Source of the DNA: Cryomorpha sp963741985
GTDB lineage: Bacteria > Bacteroidota > Bacteroidia > Flavobacteriales_D > Cryomorphaceae
NCBI GenBank assembly: GCA_963741985.1
Contig: CAVUKD010000004.1
Location: 682,001-746,000, forward strand
Length of the DNA stretch: 64,000 nt
Reading direction: 5' to 3'
Below, piece by piece: positions 44,312 through 53,137 of the stretch. Numbering within the stretch: position 1 is the first letter of the stretch; each line of letters starts with the position of its first letter. The notes beneath the pieces were generated by a model. It saw only the letters and a program-made list of their open reading frames with translations, did no database searches and was not told where the DNA came from. The position numbers and the translations under genes are program-made.

Positions 44312-46036
44312 ATGCACAAAATCTGCCTTTTAGGGCTAAGTATTTCCTTCTCGCTTCTCATGCAAGCACATTCCAATCCACAACTTGACTCGCTGATTCA
44401 ACACTACCAAAACCATAATGCATACAACACTGAAGAATACCCGTTGGGGCGGTATGATGAAGATTTGGCAAAAGATGAATCGGCTTTCGCCGAAGATCTT
44501 CTTCAAGAATTGAAAGAATTGAACCTCAAAAAACTTTCTCAATCGGAAGTAATTTCAGCTGAATTGCTTCGCTTTCAACTTCAGGATATGGAAGATCAAT
44601 ACACTTACAACATGTATCTGAATCCGATTCAGGCGGATCAGGGATTTCATTTAGATTTAAATTACTCAGTTTTGCCAATTGCAAACAAAGTGGAGGCCCT
44701 TGAATATCTCAATAAGCTGAAAGCCATTCCGTATTTTTCCAATAGCCAAATTTCCCTAATGCGCAAGGGCTTGAAAGAAGGAATCTCACAACCAAAAATT
44801 ATTTTTAAAGGATATGAATCAACATACAACACCCACATCGTAGCTGATCCAGAGGATAGTTATTTCTATTCGCCATTTTTGGATTTACCTCCTTCAATTT
44901 CAGCTGAACTTCAGGATTCTCTCCGCACGGCAGCTTTGATTACGGTGCGTGATAGTGTAATCCCGACTTTTGAAACAATCAAAACCTTTTTTGAAACGGA
45001 ATATATACCCGAAACGCGTGACTCTATTGGCGTATCATCAGAACCTAATGGTGCGGCCTTTTATCAAAACAGAATCAATTATTATACGACCACGACCGAG
45101 TATACCGCAAAAGACATCCACACACTTGGACTGCAAGAGGTATCGCGTATTCACAAGGAAATGGAAGACATAATCAAGGAGGTAGGTTTTGAAGGAAGTT
45201 TCGCAGATTTTTTCCACTTTCTCCGAACAGATCCACAGTTTTACGAAACATCCGGACGCGATCTGCTCAAGGATGCACGGGATATTTGCAAACGGATAGA
45301 TGCGCAACTTCCACGGTTTTTCAAGGTGCTTCCGCGAAAACCGTATGGTGTGAAAAAAGTAGCTGATGTCATTGCGCCCAAATATACAAGCGGTCGCTAT
45401 TCAGGTACTTCAATAAATAGCACTGAACCCGGCTGGTTTTTGGTAAACACCTATCAACTGGAGAGCCGCACACTATACACTTTACCGGCTTTGGCTGCCC
45501 ATGAATCGGTACCGGGACATCACTTGCAGATATCTATTTCTCAGGAATTAGGTGATAGTTTGCCCCCATTTCGAAGGGACTTGTATCTATCTGCTTACGG
45601 CGAAGGCTGGGGATTATACAGCGAATATCTGGCTGACGAAATGGGAATTTATACTACGGACTATGAAAAATTCGGTCAGCTCACCTATGAAATGTGGCGT
45701 GCTTGTCGCTTGGTGGTAGATACCGGAATCCATGCTTTTGGCTGGACGCGTGATGAGGCAGTAGAATATATGACAAAAAATTCCGCACTCTCACTCCATG
45801 AAATTAACACAGAAATTGATCGCTACATAGGCTGGCCGGGACAAGCGATATCTTACAAAATTGGAGAATTGAAAATTCGGGAATTGCGAAAAAAAGCGGA
45901 GAAGAAACTGGGATATAAATTCAATATTCGCGATTTTCATGAAATCGTATTGGGTCATGGTACCGTTACTATTCCCATTCTTGAGCAACTTGTGAATGCT
46001 TATATTGCTCGCACAGAAAAAAGAGGGCTAAATTAG
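44312..46036 (+). CDS. DUF885 family secreted zinc peptidase-like protein
   Basis: The product is 574 residues. A signal peptide (~1-21) is followed by an all-helical domain. The thermolysin-like motif HESVPGHH (HExxxGHH variant) lies at ~393-400, and a downstream acidic ligand lies in YGEGWGLYSEYLADEMG (~428-445). Both are the family's metal-site signatures. Other family blocks are IDRYIGWPGQAISYKIGELKI and the C-terminal GHGTVTIPILEQLV. It is likely a metallopeptidase acting outside the cytoplasm; the substrate is not known. Confidence 0.88.
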   Translation: MHKICLLGLSISFSLLMQAHSNPQLDSLIQHYQNHNAYNTEEYPLGRYDEDLAKDESAFAEDLLQELKELNLKKLSQSEVISAELLRFQLQDMEDQYTYNMYLNPIQADQGFHLDLNYSVLPIANKVEALEYLNKLKAIPYFSNSQISLMRKGLKEGISQPKIIFKGYESTYNTHIVADPEDSYFYSPFLDLPPSISAELQDSLRTAALITVRDSVIPTFETIKTFFETEYIPETRDSIGVSSEPNGAAFYQNRINYYTTTTEYTAKDIHTLGLQEVSRIHKEMEDIIKEVGFEGSFADFFHFLRTDPQFYETSGRDLLKDARDICKRIDAQLPRFFKVLPRKPYGVKKVADVIAPKYTSGRYSGTSINSTEPGWFLVNTYQLESRTLYTLPALAAHESVPGHHLQISISQELGDSLPPFRRDLYLSAYGEGWGLYSEYLADEMGIYTTDYEKFGQLTYEMWRACRLVVDTGIHAFGWTRDEAVEYMTKNSALSLHEINTEIDRYIGWPGQAISYKIGELKIRELRKKAEKKLGYKFNIRDFHEIVLGHGTVTIPILEQLVNAYIARTEKRGLN

Positions 46037-46230
46037 AGAGCATTTCCCATTAATTTACGGTTTACGAATTCTCATGCTTATTAAAACGGAATAAAATTGG
46101 AGTCCTTCAATCGTTGGAACGTCTATATTAATGCTTCAAATCTCCCCAATTTGTGAAAACTCTTCTACATTAATTTCGCTCACATAAAGTCTAATAATTG
46201 ATTTTCTATCGATTGCAAATTGGGCTTTAA

Positions 46231-46262
46231 TTTGAAGCATTGTTTTCTGGAAATTAAATTTA
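46231..46262 (+). promoter_or_regulatory. Promoter-like pair upstream of the lysine-rich ORF
   Basis: TTTG at 46231-46234 and TAAATTTA at 46255-46262, with 20 bp between, fit the Bacteroidota -33 and -7 elements (the latter with one mismatch). They would start transcription about 20 bp before ATG 46285. Confidence 0.4.
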
Positions 46263-46284
46263 TAACCCTTTAAAAACTAAGATC

Positions 46285-46407
46285 ATGTCAAATCCAAAAG
46301 CAACAGCTCAAAAACCGGAAAACAAAAAAGATCAAAAACCACAAAGTAAAGAAGGTCAGAAAAGTCCTCAGGCTAAAACTCCTTCAAAACCTTTAGGTAA
46401 GAAATAA
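46285..46407 (+). CDS. 40-residue lysine/glutamine-rich small protein
   Basis: ATG 46285 to TAA 46405-46407 encodes 40 residues. They consist almost only of Lys, Gln, Pro, Ser, Ala and Asn (MSNPKATAQKPENKKDQKPQ and on, ending PSKPLGKK), so the protein is strongly basic and probably disordered. A promoter-like pair lies upstream and a strong intrinsic terminator follows 37 bp after the stop, so it looks like an independent transcription unit. The composition recalls small nucleic-acid-binding or histone-like tails. No family is recognised. Confidence 0.5.
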   Translation: MSNPKATAQKPENKKDQKPQSKEGQKSPQAKTPSKPLGKK

Positions 46408-46444
46408 GAATATCTTATTCCTTGCAGGAACCATTTTATTTAGA

Positions 46445-46483
46445 AAATTGCCGTTACGCAACGCATGACGGCAATTTTTTTTT
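46445..46483 (+). terminator. Rho-independent terminator
   Basis: A 10-bp stem AAATTGCCGT / ACGGCAATTT (46445-46454 with 46468-46477) is followed by a run of T. It ends the small lysine-rich ORF unit and lies 111 bp from the 3' end of the convergent response regulator gene. Confidence 0.85.
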
Positions 46484-46594
46484 GCCCTTCGTATGAGGAG
46501 AATAATGAATGACAAAGGCCTGAAAGACCAGAATAAAAGACGGATCCAATACGTGAGGAGAAAACTTGATAAAGTTGATTCTGAATACAAATAC

Positions 46595-46993
46595 TTATTC
46601 AAACTCCTCATAATCAGAAGAATCATGGTGTTGCAACGCATAGAGATTTATGATACTTCTCAGCTTATCAAGATCAAAAGGCTTTTTGATATAGAGTTTA
46701 TTCAACTGTTGAGAATGGTATTCGATTCTTTCATCTCCGGACATAAAGATTACCGGTATATGCGATGTTTCTCTATTCTTATAAAGCATCTTAGCAGCAT
46801 CTACTCCATTAATATCGGGCATAGAAATATCCATTAGGATCAAGTCAGGATCAATTTTTTTGACATTTTCTATTAATAAATCCATCGAGTTGAGAATCGC
46901 CACATCGTAATTATTTTTCTTAAGTACTCTGGCAATTAAAGAGGCCATTTCCTGTTCATCATCGCAAATTAATATCCGAATATTGTTCATCAT
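46595..46993 (-). CDS. Stand-alone response regulator receiver protein
   Basis: The product is 132 residues with a single CheY-like receiver domain and no output domain. The acidic pocket is Asp11/Asp12, the phosphoacceptor is Asp55 (LILMDISMPD), the switch is Ser85 (FMSGDE) and the conserved lysine is Lys104 (IKKPF). An acidic tail (DSSDYEEFE) follows the last helix. ATG 46993 or the adjacent ATG 46990 may be used. No histidine kinase is adjacent, so it is an orphan that may act in a phosphorelay. Confidence 0.88.
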   Translation of the reverse strand: MMNNIRILICDDEQEMASLIARVLKKNNYDVAILNSMDLLIENVKKIDPDLILMDISMPDINGVDAAKMLYKNRETSHIPVIFMSGDERIEYHSQQLNKLYIKKPFDLDKLRSIINLYALQHHDSSDYEEFE

Positions 46994-47569
46994 TCCAGTT
47001 ATTATTTCATTCTAAAAAAGTTCTCTTCTCATTCGTATTAATCAATAATCGTACCTGAGCAGTTTCAATTTGTAATTTGATTTATCAATAGAATTCAACA
47101 CTACTCCAAAAAATGGAATCAATTTCAAATCATTCAACAATGCAGCCTGAGACCCACTCCCGGATCAAAACCCATATCGTTATACAAAGAAACTATTAAG
47201 TGCTAGCAGGAAAAAGCTCTTTTCCCCTCAATCTGAGATGGAAATTCCCATAAACCGTTAGGTAAATAGCAATCTCCTGTTTCACTAATTAACTTATGGA
47301 AGTATCATTAAGCAAAACCCCAATTCGACCAATCCCTCGGGTAAATCATTGAACAATAAAATCTTGTCGATTAATGCATTAATTGCCAACTATCAATGAT
47401 TTGCAACAATCTAATGTGCATATTTAATTCGATAATTTTCTCTGAGAATAAAGAATAATATTCACCTTCACGACAAGTATCCAACATTTTTCCACTCACT
47501 TTCATGGGGTAACCAGCCCGGTTTTAGAATTGACTTATATGCCTAAAACACATTTAAAAGTTCCGACGC
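46994..47569. other. 576-bp intergenic region without a recognised gene
   Basis: This stretch lies between two divergently oriented genes, is very AT-rich and has many short palindromic or repeated AT tracts. No ORF above ~40 codons, no tRNA-like element and no terminator is visible. It should carry the promoters of the response regulator and of the secreted protein at 47570. Confidence 0.6.
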
Positions 47570-48100
47570 ATGAAATATTTTCCAATCGTACTCACTCTAT
47601 TTTCTTTTTTCGCCGGCAGTATTTCTTGCTTTTCTCAATTGGTGATTAAAGGGGTGATTTATTCTGACAATTTAGTAATGGCATCTTTGAAGTCTGAACA
47701 TTCCCTTGAAAGAGAGGTCTTATATCTATATCCACCCAGAAAGAATGATGGAGAAGAAGACACCAAATTTTCTACGAAATATCAAGTGCCGGAAAGAATG
47801 GTGAAAAATGAAAATTACATTTTGCGATTCACAGATGGAAAAGTAGAAAAAATGGTTTACATAAGTGGTGCTGTTCCAAAAGATATAGCTCCTAAACAAA
47901 AGTTCAGAATCGATATTGATATGTTGTCAAATGACGAATCTGACATGACCTTGATTGTGTACTGGTCTATCAGTCAATCGTCATACCGTGCATTGCCACT
48001 TTCGCAAATAAATGAAATTCGCAGCGACGCAAGCCCTGATTTCTTTTGGGAAGACGGAACTATTCCCGAAGATCAACTTCTCAAAGAATCTGCCAATTGA
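47570..48100 (+). CDS. Secreted hypothetical protein
   Basis: The product is 176 residues. A signal peptide (~1-23, ISCFSQ) is followed by a probably beta-rich domain (LVIKGVIYSDNLVMASL, NYILRFTDGKVEKMVYISG, FRIDIDM) and an acidic, polar C-terminus. No family is recognised. It stands alone, with ~200 bp to the next gene and a long upstream region. Confidence 0.6.
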   Translation: MKYFPIVLTLFSFFAGSISCFSQLVIKGVIYSDNLVMASLKSEHSLEREVLYLYPPRKNDGEEDTKFSTKYQVPERMVKNENYILRFTDGKVEKMVYISGAVPKDIAPKQKFRIDIDMLSNDESDMTLIVYWSISQSSYRALPLSQINEIRSDASPDFFWEDGTIPEDQLLKESAN

Positions 48101-48297
48101 TTTCACTTTCATGTAAAAGTGCTCGTTCAAACACTGTACTTTCCTTCCAAAAAATTGAGATAAAATCCATCAATCTCAGTCGGTAAAGCGAGTGATTTAT
48201 ATCATCAAATCAAGTCGAAACCTTTCCATGTATCACTCGTATTTAAGGGAGCTTCGAATGATCGAAATTCAACATCCCCTTAAATAATCAATTAATA

Positions 48298-48918
48298 ATG
48301 AGTACAATAAAAATAGGATTATCCGGCATAAGCCCTATAGAGCTGGTAGACAAAGCCCAAACTCTAGTTGAGAAAATGACCCTTAATAATCATTTTCTAC
48401 ATCTCGAGCCAGCGATTTCCGTTTTAGCTGCACGAACAGATATCCTCGCTGACTGTGTTTCAAAAGCTTTTTTTAATGATCCAGAAAATATTAAGAAGCA
48501 AAAGGAAGCATTCAACAATTTGGTTGAAATGATACATCAATTGGCTGGTTGTGTAAGTCGGGTGGCCGACGGAAACAGCGAAATTATTTTGAGCTCTGGT
48601 TTTGAGATTCGTAGCAAACACAAGAAATCGCCAATGCCGGAACATCCTGAAAACTTTCAGGTGCACATTTCAGACCAGAGCGGCGAGACCCGATTAGAAT
48701 GGAAAAAGGTACCGGGAAATTATGCGTACGTTATTCAAATAACCTCTACCAATCCGGAGACCGAAAATGCCACATGGGTCACCGCTGGTGTAACAACTAA
48801 TACTGAATTGACCATTCAAAACCTAAAACATGGGATGAGGTATTATTTTCGAATCAAAACAGTTGGGAGGGAATTCGAAAGTCCATACAGCAGTGTGGCC
48901 ACTTTTTGTGCGGCATAA
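48298..48918 (+). CDS. Fibronectin type III domain protein
   Basis: The product is 206 residues with no clear signal peptide. The N-terminal ~105 residues are helical (SPIELVDKAQTLVEKM ... NNLVEMIHQLAGCV). From ~118 to the end there is one FN3 domain (PENFQVHISDQSGETRLEWKKV, YVIQITS, LTIQNLKHGMRYYFRIKTVG). The helical-plus-FN3 architecture appears in other Bacteroidota proteins of this size but its role is unknown. A terminator follows the stop. Confidence 0.75.
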   Translation: MSTIKIGLSGISPIELVDKAQTLVEKMTLNNHFLHLEPAISVLAARTDILADCVSKAFFNDPENIKKQKEAFNNLVEMIHQLAGCVSRVADGNSEIILSSGFEIRSKHKKSPMPEHPENFQVHISDQSGETRLEWKKVPGNYAYVIQITSTNPETENATWVTAGVTTNTELTIQNLKHGMRYYFRIKTVGREFESPYSSVATFCAA

Positions 48919-48957
48919 GATATTGCTCCTTCCAAGGATTATAGTAACAAAACATTC

Positions 48958-48992
48958 GCCCGGATCAGAAATACATGATCGGGGCTTTTTTT
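48958..48992 (+). terminator. Rho-independent terminator
   Basis: A 10-bp stem with one mismatch pairs 48958-48967 (GCCCGGATCA) with 48976-48985 (TGATCGGGGC), followed by seven T. It ends the FN3 protein gene. Confidence 0.8.
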
Positions 48993-49080
48993 GATGGATC
49001 CATTTCATGATTAGTCGATTCACTTCAAAAGTCGAGATAATTCGTAATTTCGCAGCCTAATCTTGTGAAAATCGAATCGA

Positions 49081-50469
49081 ATGAAATATGACGTTATTGT
49101 TTTAGGGAGCGGACCCGGTGGATATGTTGCTGCCATTCGCGCAAGCCAACTCGGACTAAAAACGGCTGTAGTAGAACGTGAATCTCTTGGTGGAATTTGC
49201 CTGAATTGGGGATGCATTCCTACAAAAGCGCTCCTCAAAAGTGCCAATGTTTTTGATTATATGAATCATGCCGAAGAGTATGGAATTACATCTGCCGCAC
49301 CAAAGGCTGATTTTGGAAGTATGATAAATCGAAGCCGAGGAGTAGCCGATGGGATGAATAAAGGGGTTACCTTCCTTCTCAAAAAGAATAAAGTCGATGT
49401 GATTATGGGCGAAGGAATGCTGAAACCAGGCAAGAAAATTGAAGTAACCGACAAAGACGGCAAAAAAAACATGGTTGAAGGCGACCATATAATAATCGCT
49501 ACAGGAGCTCGTGCCAAAGAATTGCCTAATATTAAAATGGACGGTAAAAAGATTATTGAGTACCGCAAAGCGATGTCACTTGAGAAGCAACCCAAGAAAA
49601 TGGTGGTTATGGGAAGTGGAGCAATAGGGTGCGAGTTTGCCTATTTCTATAGCACTATTGGCACGGAGGTAACGATTATTGAATTTCTCGATAATGTGGT
49701 ACCACGGGAGGATGAAGAGGTTTCAAAGCAGCTTGCAAGAACCTTTAAGAAAAATGGAATCAATATAATGCTGAGCAGCAGTGTCGAAAAGGTTGATACT
49801 TCCGGAAATGGTTGCAAAGTGCATGTAAAAACCAAAAAAGGGAATGAAGTAATCGATTGCGATGTAGTACTCAGCGCAGTTGGCGTAACTCCGAACACCG
49901 AAAAAATTGGTCTAGCAGATGTTGGTATTGCAACCGACCGTGGTTTCATCACGGTAGATGAGTATTATAAAACCAATATCCCCGGATATTATGCCATCGG
50001 CGACTGTATTCCCGGTCCCGCGTTGGCACACGTGGCCAGCGCAGAAGGTATCTTGTGCGTTGAAAATATCAAGGGAGAAAAAGTTGAACCAATCGATTAC
50101 GGCAATATTCCAAGTTGTACGTACTGCTCTCCCGAAGTGGCAAGTGTAGGTATGACCGAGGCTCAAGCCAAAGAAGCGGGACACGAAATAAAAGTGGGAA
50201 AATTCCCTTTTTCGGCTTCCGGAAAAGCGAAGGCGGCCGGACATAGCGACGGATTTGTAAAACTCATTTTCGATGCCAAATATGGCGAATTGCTGGGAGG
50301 TCACATGATCGGTGCCAACGTTACGGAGATGGTTGCCGAGCTGGTTTCCATCCGTAAACTCGAAACAACCGGACATGAAATCATCAAAACCATTCACCCG
50401 CACCCTACCATGAGCGAGGCCATTATGGAAGCCGCGGCGGCAGCTTATGATGAAGTAATTCATATTTAG
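49081..50469 (+). CDS. lpdA: Dihydrolipoyl dehydrogenase
   Basis: The product is 462 residues, full length. The FAD-binding GSGPGGYVAAIRA is at the N-terminus. The redox disulfide is GGICLNWGCIPTK (Cys40 and Cys45), the NAD-binding GSGAIGCEFA is at ~178, and the active-site His-Glu region is HPHPTMSEA near the C-terminus. It is the E3 component of 2-oxo acid dehydrogenase and glycine cleavage complexes and reoxidises dihydrolipoamide with NAD+. No E1/E2 genes are adjacent, which is common for a shared E3. It is bounded by terminators on both sides, so it is monocistronic. Confidence 0.94.
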   Translation: MKYDVIVLGSGPGGYVAAIRASQLGLKTAVVERESLGGICLNWGCIPTKALLKSANVFDYMNHAEEYGITSAAPKADFGSMINRSRGVADGMNKGVTFLLKKNKVDVIMGEGMLKPGKKIEVTDKDGKKNMVEGDHIIIATGARAKELPNIKMDGKKIIEYRKAMSLEKQPKKMVVMGSGAIGCEFAYFYSTIGTEVTIIEFLDNVVPREDEEVSKQLARTFKKNGINIMLSSSVEKVDTSGNGCKVHVKTKKGNEVIDCDVVLSAVGVTPNTEKIGLADVGIATDRGFITVDEYYKTNIPGYYAIGDCIPGPALAHVASAEGILCVENIKGEKVEPIDYGNIPSCTYCSPEVASVGMTEAQAKEAGHEIKVGKFPFSASGKAKAAGHSDGFVKLIFDAKYGELLGGHMIGANVTEMVAELVSIRKLETTGHEIIKTIHPHPTMSEAIMEAAAAAYDEVIHI

Positions 50470-50488
50470 TTTTCCCTTTCGGGAAATG

Positions 50489-50518
50489 AAAAAGCGGCAG
50501 AGATGTCGCTTTTTTTTT
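50489..50518 (+). terminator. Rho-independent terminator after lpdA
   Basis: An 11-bp stem (50489-50499 with 50504-50514, AAAGCGGCA / TGTCGCTTT core, one G-T pair) with a GAGA tetraloop is followed by a T-run. It separates lpdA from the convergent cbb3 locus. Confidence 0.85.
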
Positions 50519-50542
50519 GACCTGCATTTCTGTTAAGTAACT

Positions 50543-51244
50543 TTAAGGTGTACAGGGCTGAATCGATGTAACCGTATGTCCCAACTCGGGGCTCAGGAAT
50601 GGAATTCCCAGACCTAAACCTCTTAGAATAAAGAGCAAGGCAAATATCGTAGCAATAATCGGAACGACTTTTTTAAATTGAGAGCGGAGCGAGATGCTGA
50701 TTTGCCTTCCGGTATATCCGACTAACAAAAGAGCCGGTGCGGTTCCCAATCCAAATGCTACCATAAAAAGACCGCCAGCCAGCGGACTCGAAGCCGCTGC
50801 TGATCCTGCCAATGCCACATAAACAAGGCCACAAGGTAGTAAACCATTAAAAAATCCAAGGCCAAGAAGTGCGACCATCCGATGACTTTTCAATCGTGTG
50901 GCCATGAGCCGTGTGACTTTCGACTGAACTCCGGCAAGCTGCATCGCCAGAGCCGTTTTACCATACATTTTAGGAAACCAGATAAACGCCAGCATAAGCA
51001 GACCCACGCTCAGCGAAAGTCCTTGCTGAAAACCAGCGAGATTCAAACCCAGCCCCAAAATTCCCAAAAGGGTACCTAATAAAAAATAAGCCGTAATACG
51101 TGCGGAATGGTAAAGCATAAAAGCAAATGATTGACGAAGGCGCGAACCTTTGCCCACCGGTACCGCCATGGCAATAGGCCCGCACATACCCACACAGTGC
51201 AGGCTGCCCGCAAAACCCAATACCAAAGCCGGAAAGAACATCAT
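50543..51244 (-). CDS. TauE/SafE (UreH-like) membrane protein of the cbb3 locus
   Basis: The product is 233 residues with ~6 hydrophobic segments. Motifs of the UreH_2/DsbD-like transmembrane family are visible: GFAGSLHCVGMCGPIAMAV at the N-terminus (CVGMCGP cysteine pair) and GFFNGLLPCGLVYVALAGS (second PCG). Members next to ccoGH in Bacteroidota are thought to help cbb3 oxidase maturation, possibly copper handling; this is inference from context. It is the last gene of the operon and overlaps ccoH by 4 bp. Confidence 0.8.
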   Translation of the reverse strand: MMFFPALVLGFAGSLHCVGMCGPIAMAVPVGKGSRLRQSFAFMLYHSARITAYFLLGTLLGILGLGLNLAGFQQGLSLSVGLLMLAFIWFPKMYGKTALAMQLAGVQSKVTRLMATRLKSHRMVALLGLGFFNGLLPCGLVYVALAGSAAASSPLAGGLFMVAFGLGTAPALLLVGYTGRQISISLRSQFKKVVPIIATIFALLFILRGLGLGIPFLSPELGHTVTSIQPCTP

Positions 51245-51678
51245 AGCACCACGCTTTGTTCAGTATAATAGGACATGCCCGAAAGCTCAAAACTCACACT
51301 TACTTTATAGCGACCGTGATCCCCTCTCGGTTTTATAATCATTTCATTACCACTATCCAATGTCAGCGTTAGTGATTCATCCAAATTAATATCATCAGGC
51401 TTATAGAGGTTTACCTCTCCCATGGTAATATCATTTGATGCCAATGAGTCAAAACGAACAATAATCATACGATTCTTGCTTGATATATTAACGTGAAAAT
51501 CTGCATTCTTAAGATTCCTGTCTGCATCAATTTTGTCCTGATAAACCAATTCACGCTCGTAATAATTTTCAGTGACTAGCTCGTGCTTTTTCTGTAGGCT
51601 CAAATAGAGCATAAAAAGCATGAACCCCACAAAAAGCGTATAAACAATGGCAATTTTATGTCCCCAATTTAATTTCAT
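51241..51678 (-). CDS. ccoH: FixH/CcoH family cbb3 oxidase assembly protein
   Basis: The product is 145 residues. An N-terminal membrane helix (~9-27; KIAIVYTLFVGFMLFMLYLS) is followed by a periplasmic beta-sandwich with NYYERELVYQDKIDADRNLKN, a pattern shared by FixH proteins. It stabilises newly made cbb3 oxidase at the inner membrane. It lies 12 bp after ccoG and overlaps the TauE/SafE gene by 4 bp. Confidence 0.83.
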   Translation of the reverse strand: MKLNWGHKIAIVYTLFVGFMLFMLYLSLQKKHELVTENYYERELVYQDKIDADRNLKNADFHVNISSKNRMIIVRFDSLASNDITMGEVNLYKPDDINLDESLTLTLDSGNEMIIKPRGDHGRYKVSVSFELSGMSYYTEQSVVL

Positions 51679-51690
51679 AATCCAGTTTTT

Positions 51691-53103
51691 CTATAGCGGT
51701 CCGGTAATTCGAACCTTAACTTTATCAAGTTCTTTTCCATCTGTATCGTAAATTCTAACTTCAGTAAATGCTTTCCCAAGTTCGAATGCCGATCGGGGAG
51801 CGGAAACAAAAAAAGCGCCCTGACTCGAAGATTGTCCGGCCAGATCCAAACCATGCCCAACCAACTTCAGCTTAAAATCTGCATTTTCAAGTACAAAGTT
51901 GAGCGTCATTGCCCGATTGGTTTTATTAATGACTTTGTAATTATACAAATTGCTGATCGTACCATCCTCATTTTTCTGGTACAGCATCCCCGGTGTCCTT
52001 AACACATTGAATTCTACAGACGTGCGACTAGCGAGCAATACAACGATTACACCAATCAATCCAATCAGAAGAATCGAATAAGCTTTTGCGCGCGCACTTA
52101 ATTTGAATGGTTGCCGGGTTTGAATTTGCTCCTCACTTGTATAGCGAATCAAACCTTTCGGTAAATCCACCGCTTCCATCATTTCGTCGCAGGCATCAAT
52201 ACAAGCGGTACAGTTCACGCATTCGAGTTGGGTTCCATTACGAATATCAATGCCTGTAGGGCACACATTTACGCATTGATGGCAATCAATACAATCGCCT
52301 TTATTGACTTCGTCACGATTTTCATTTTTTCGAAATTTACCTCTTGGCTCACCTCGCAATCTATCATATGCTACTACAATGGATTGGCGATCAAGCATTA
52401 CCCCTTGTAGGCGGCCATAGGGACAAATCGTAGTACAAACCTGCTCACGCATAAATGCAAAAACACCGTAAAAGACACCGGAGAAAACAATAACCGCAAT
52501 GAATCCACCGAGATGTTCCGAAGCCGGTGCAGTCATAATTTCAATCAATTCATCTGAACCAATAATATAGGCAAGAAAGGTGTTGGAAATGATGAATGAA
52601 ATGACAAAAAAGATGAGATGCTTCGCCGATTTTTTGAAAATCTTTTGGGTTGTCCACGGAGCTTTATTCAACATCCGTTGTTGCTTATAATCTCCTTCAA
52701 TAAAATACTCAACCCGGCGAAAAACATTTTCCATGAAAATGGTCTGTGGGCACATCCAGCCACAAAATAAACGACCGTATACCACCGTGAAAAGTGCGAC
52801 AAATACCACGAGAATAATCATTCCCAAACCAAAGAGATAGAAATCCTGTGGCCAAAATACCTGGCCGAAAATGATAAACTTCCGATTCAGCACATCGAAC
52901 AAAAGCAGAGGCTGACCATCGATTTTGATAAAGGGAGCTGAAAACAGAAAAGCTAACAGGAAAATACTCACCCAGCCCCGCGCCTTCGTGAATTTACCCT
53001 TTGGCTTTTTCGGATATACCCATTTCCGTTTTCCTTTATCATCCACCGTGGAGATGGAATCGCGAAAGGTTTCCGTGTCTTTTATTTGATCACTATCGGT
53101 CAT
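51691..53103 (-). CDS. ccoG: CcoG (FixG/RdxA) cbb3 oxidase accessory ferredoxin
   Basis: The product is 470 residues with membrane helices at ~45, ~90, ~160, ~200 and ~335. Its two 4Fe-4S ferredoxin motifs read CIDCHQCVNVCP and CVNCTACIDACDE (~residues 260-305). CPQTIFMENVFRRVEYFIEGD is a typical CcoG stretch. A C-terminal immunoglobulin-like domain (~365-470) follows. In other bacteria CcoG reduces Cu(II) for delivery to the CuB site of cbb3 oxidase. It lies 34 bp after ccoP. Confidence 0.92.
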   Translation of the reverse strand: MTDSDQIKDTETFRDSISTVDDKGKRKWVYPKKPKGKFTKARGWVSIFLLAFLFSAPFIKIDGQPLLLFDVLNRKFIIFGQVFWPQDFYLFGLGMIILVVFVALFTVVYGRLFCGWMCPQTIFMENVFRRVEYFIEGDYKQQRMLNKAPWTTQKIFKKSAKHLIFFVISFIISNTFLAYIIGSDELIEIMTAPASEHLGGFIAVIVFSGVFYGVFAFMREQVCTTICPYGRLQGVMLDRQSIVVAYDRLRGEPRGKFRKNENRDEVNKGDCIDCHQCVNVCPTGIDIRNGTQLECVNCTACIDACDEMMEAVDLPKGLIRYTSEEQIQTRQPFKLSARAKAYSILLIGLIGVIVVLLASRTSVEFNVLRTPGMLYQKNEDGTISNLYNYKVINKTNRAMTLNFVLENADFKLKLVGHGLDLAGQSSSQGAFFVSAPRSAFELGKAFTEVRIYDTDGKELDKVKVRITGPL

Positions 53104-53137
53104 TGTATTGCCCTTGTTAGAATTCAGGCTGCTTATG

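Noticed and set aside
47077..47088. TTGATTTATCAA palindrome as a third FNR site
   Set aside because: Its half sites are separated by 2 bp rather than the 4 bp needed, and it lies far from any oxygen-related gene.
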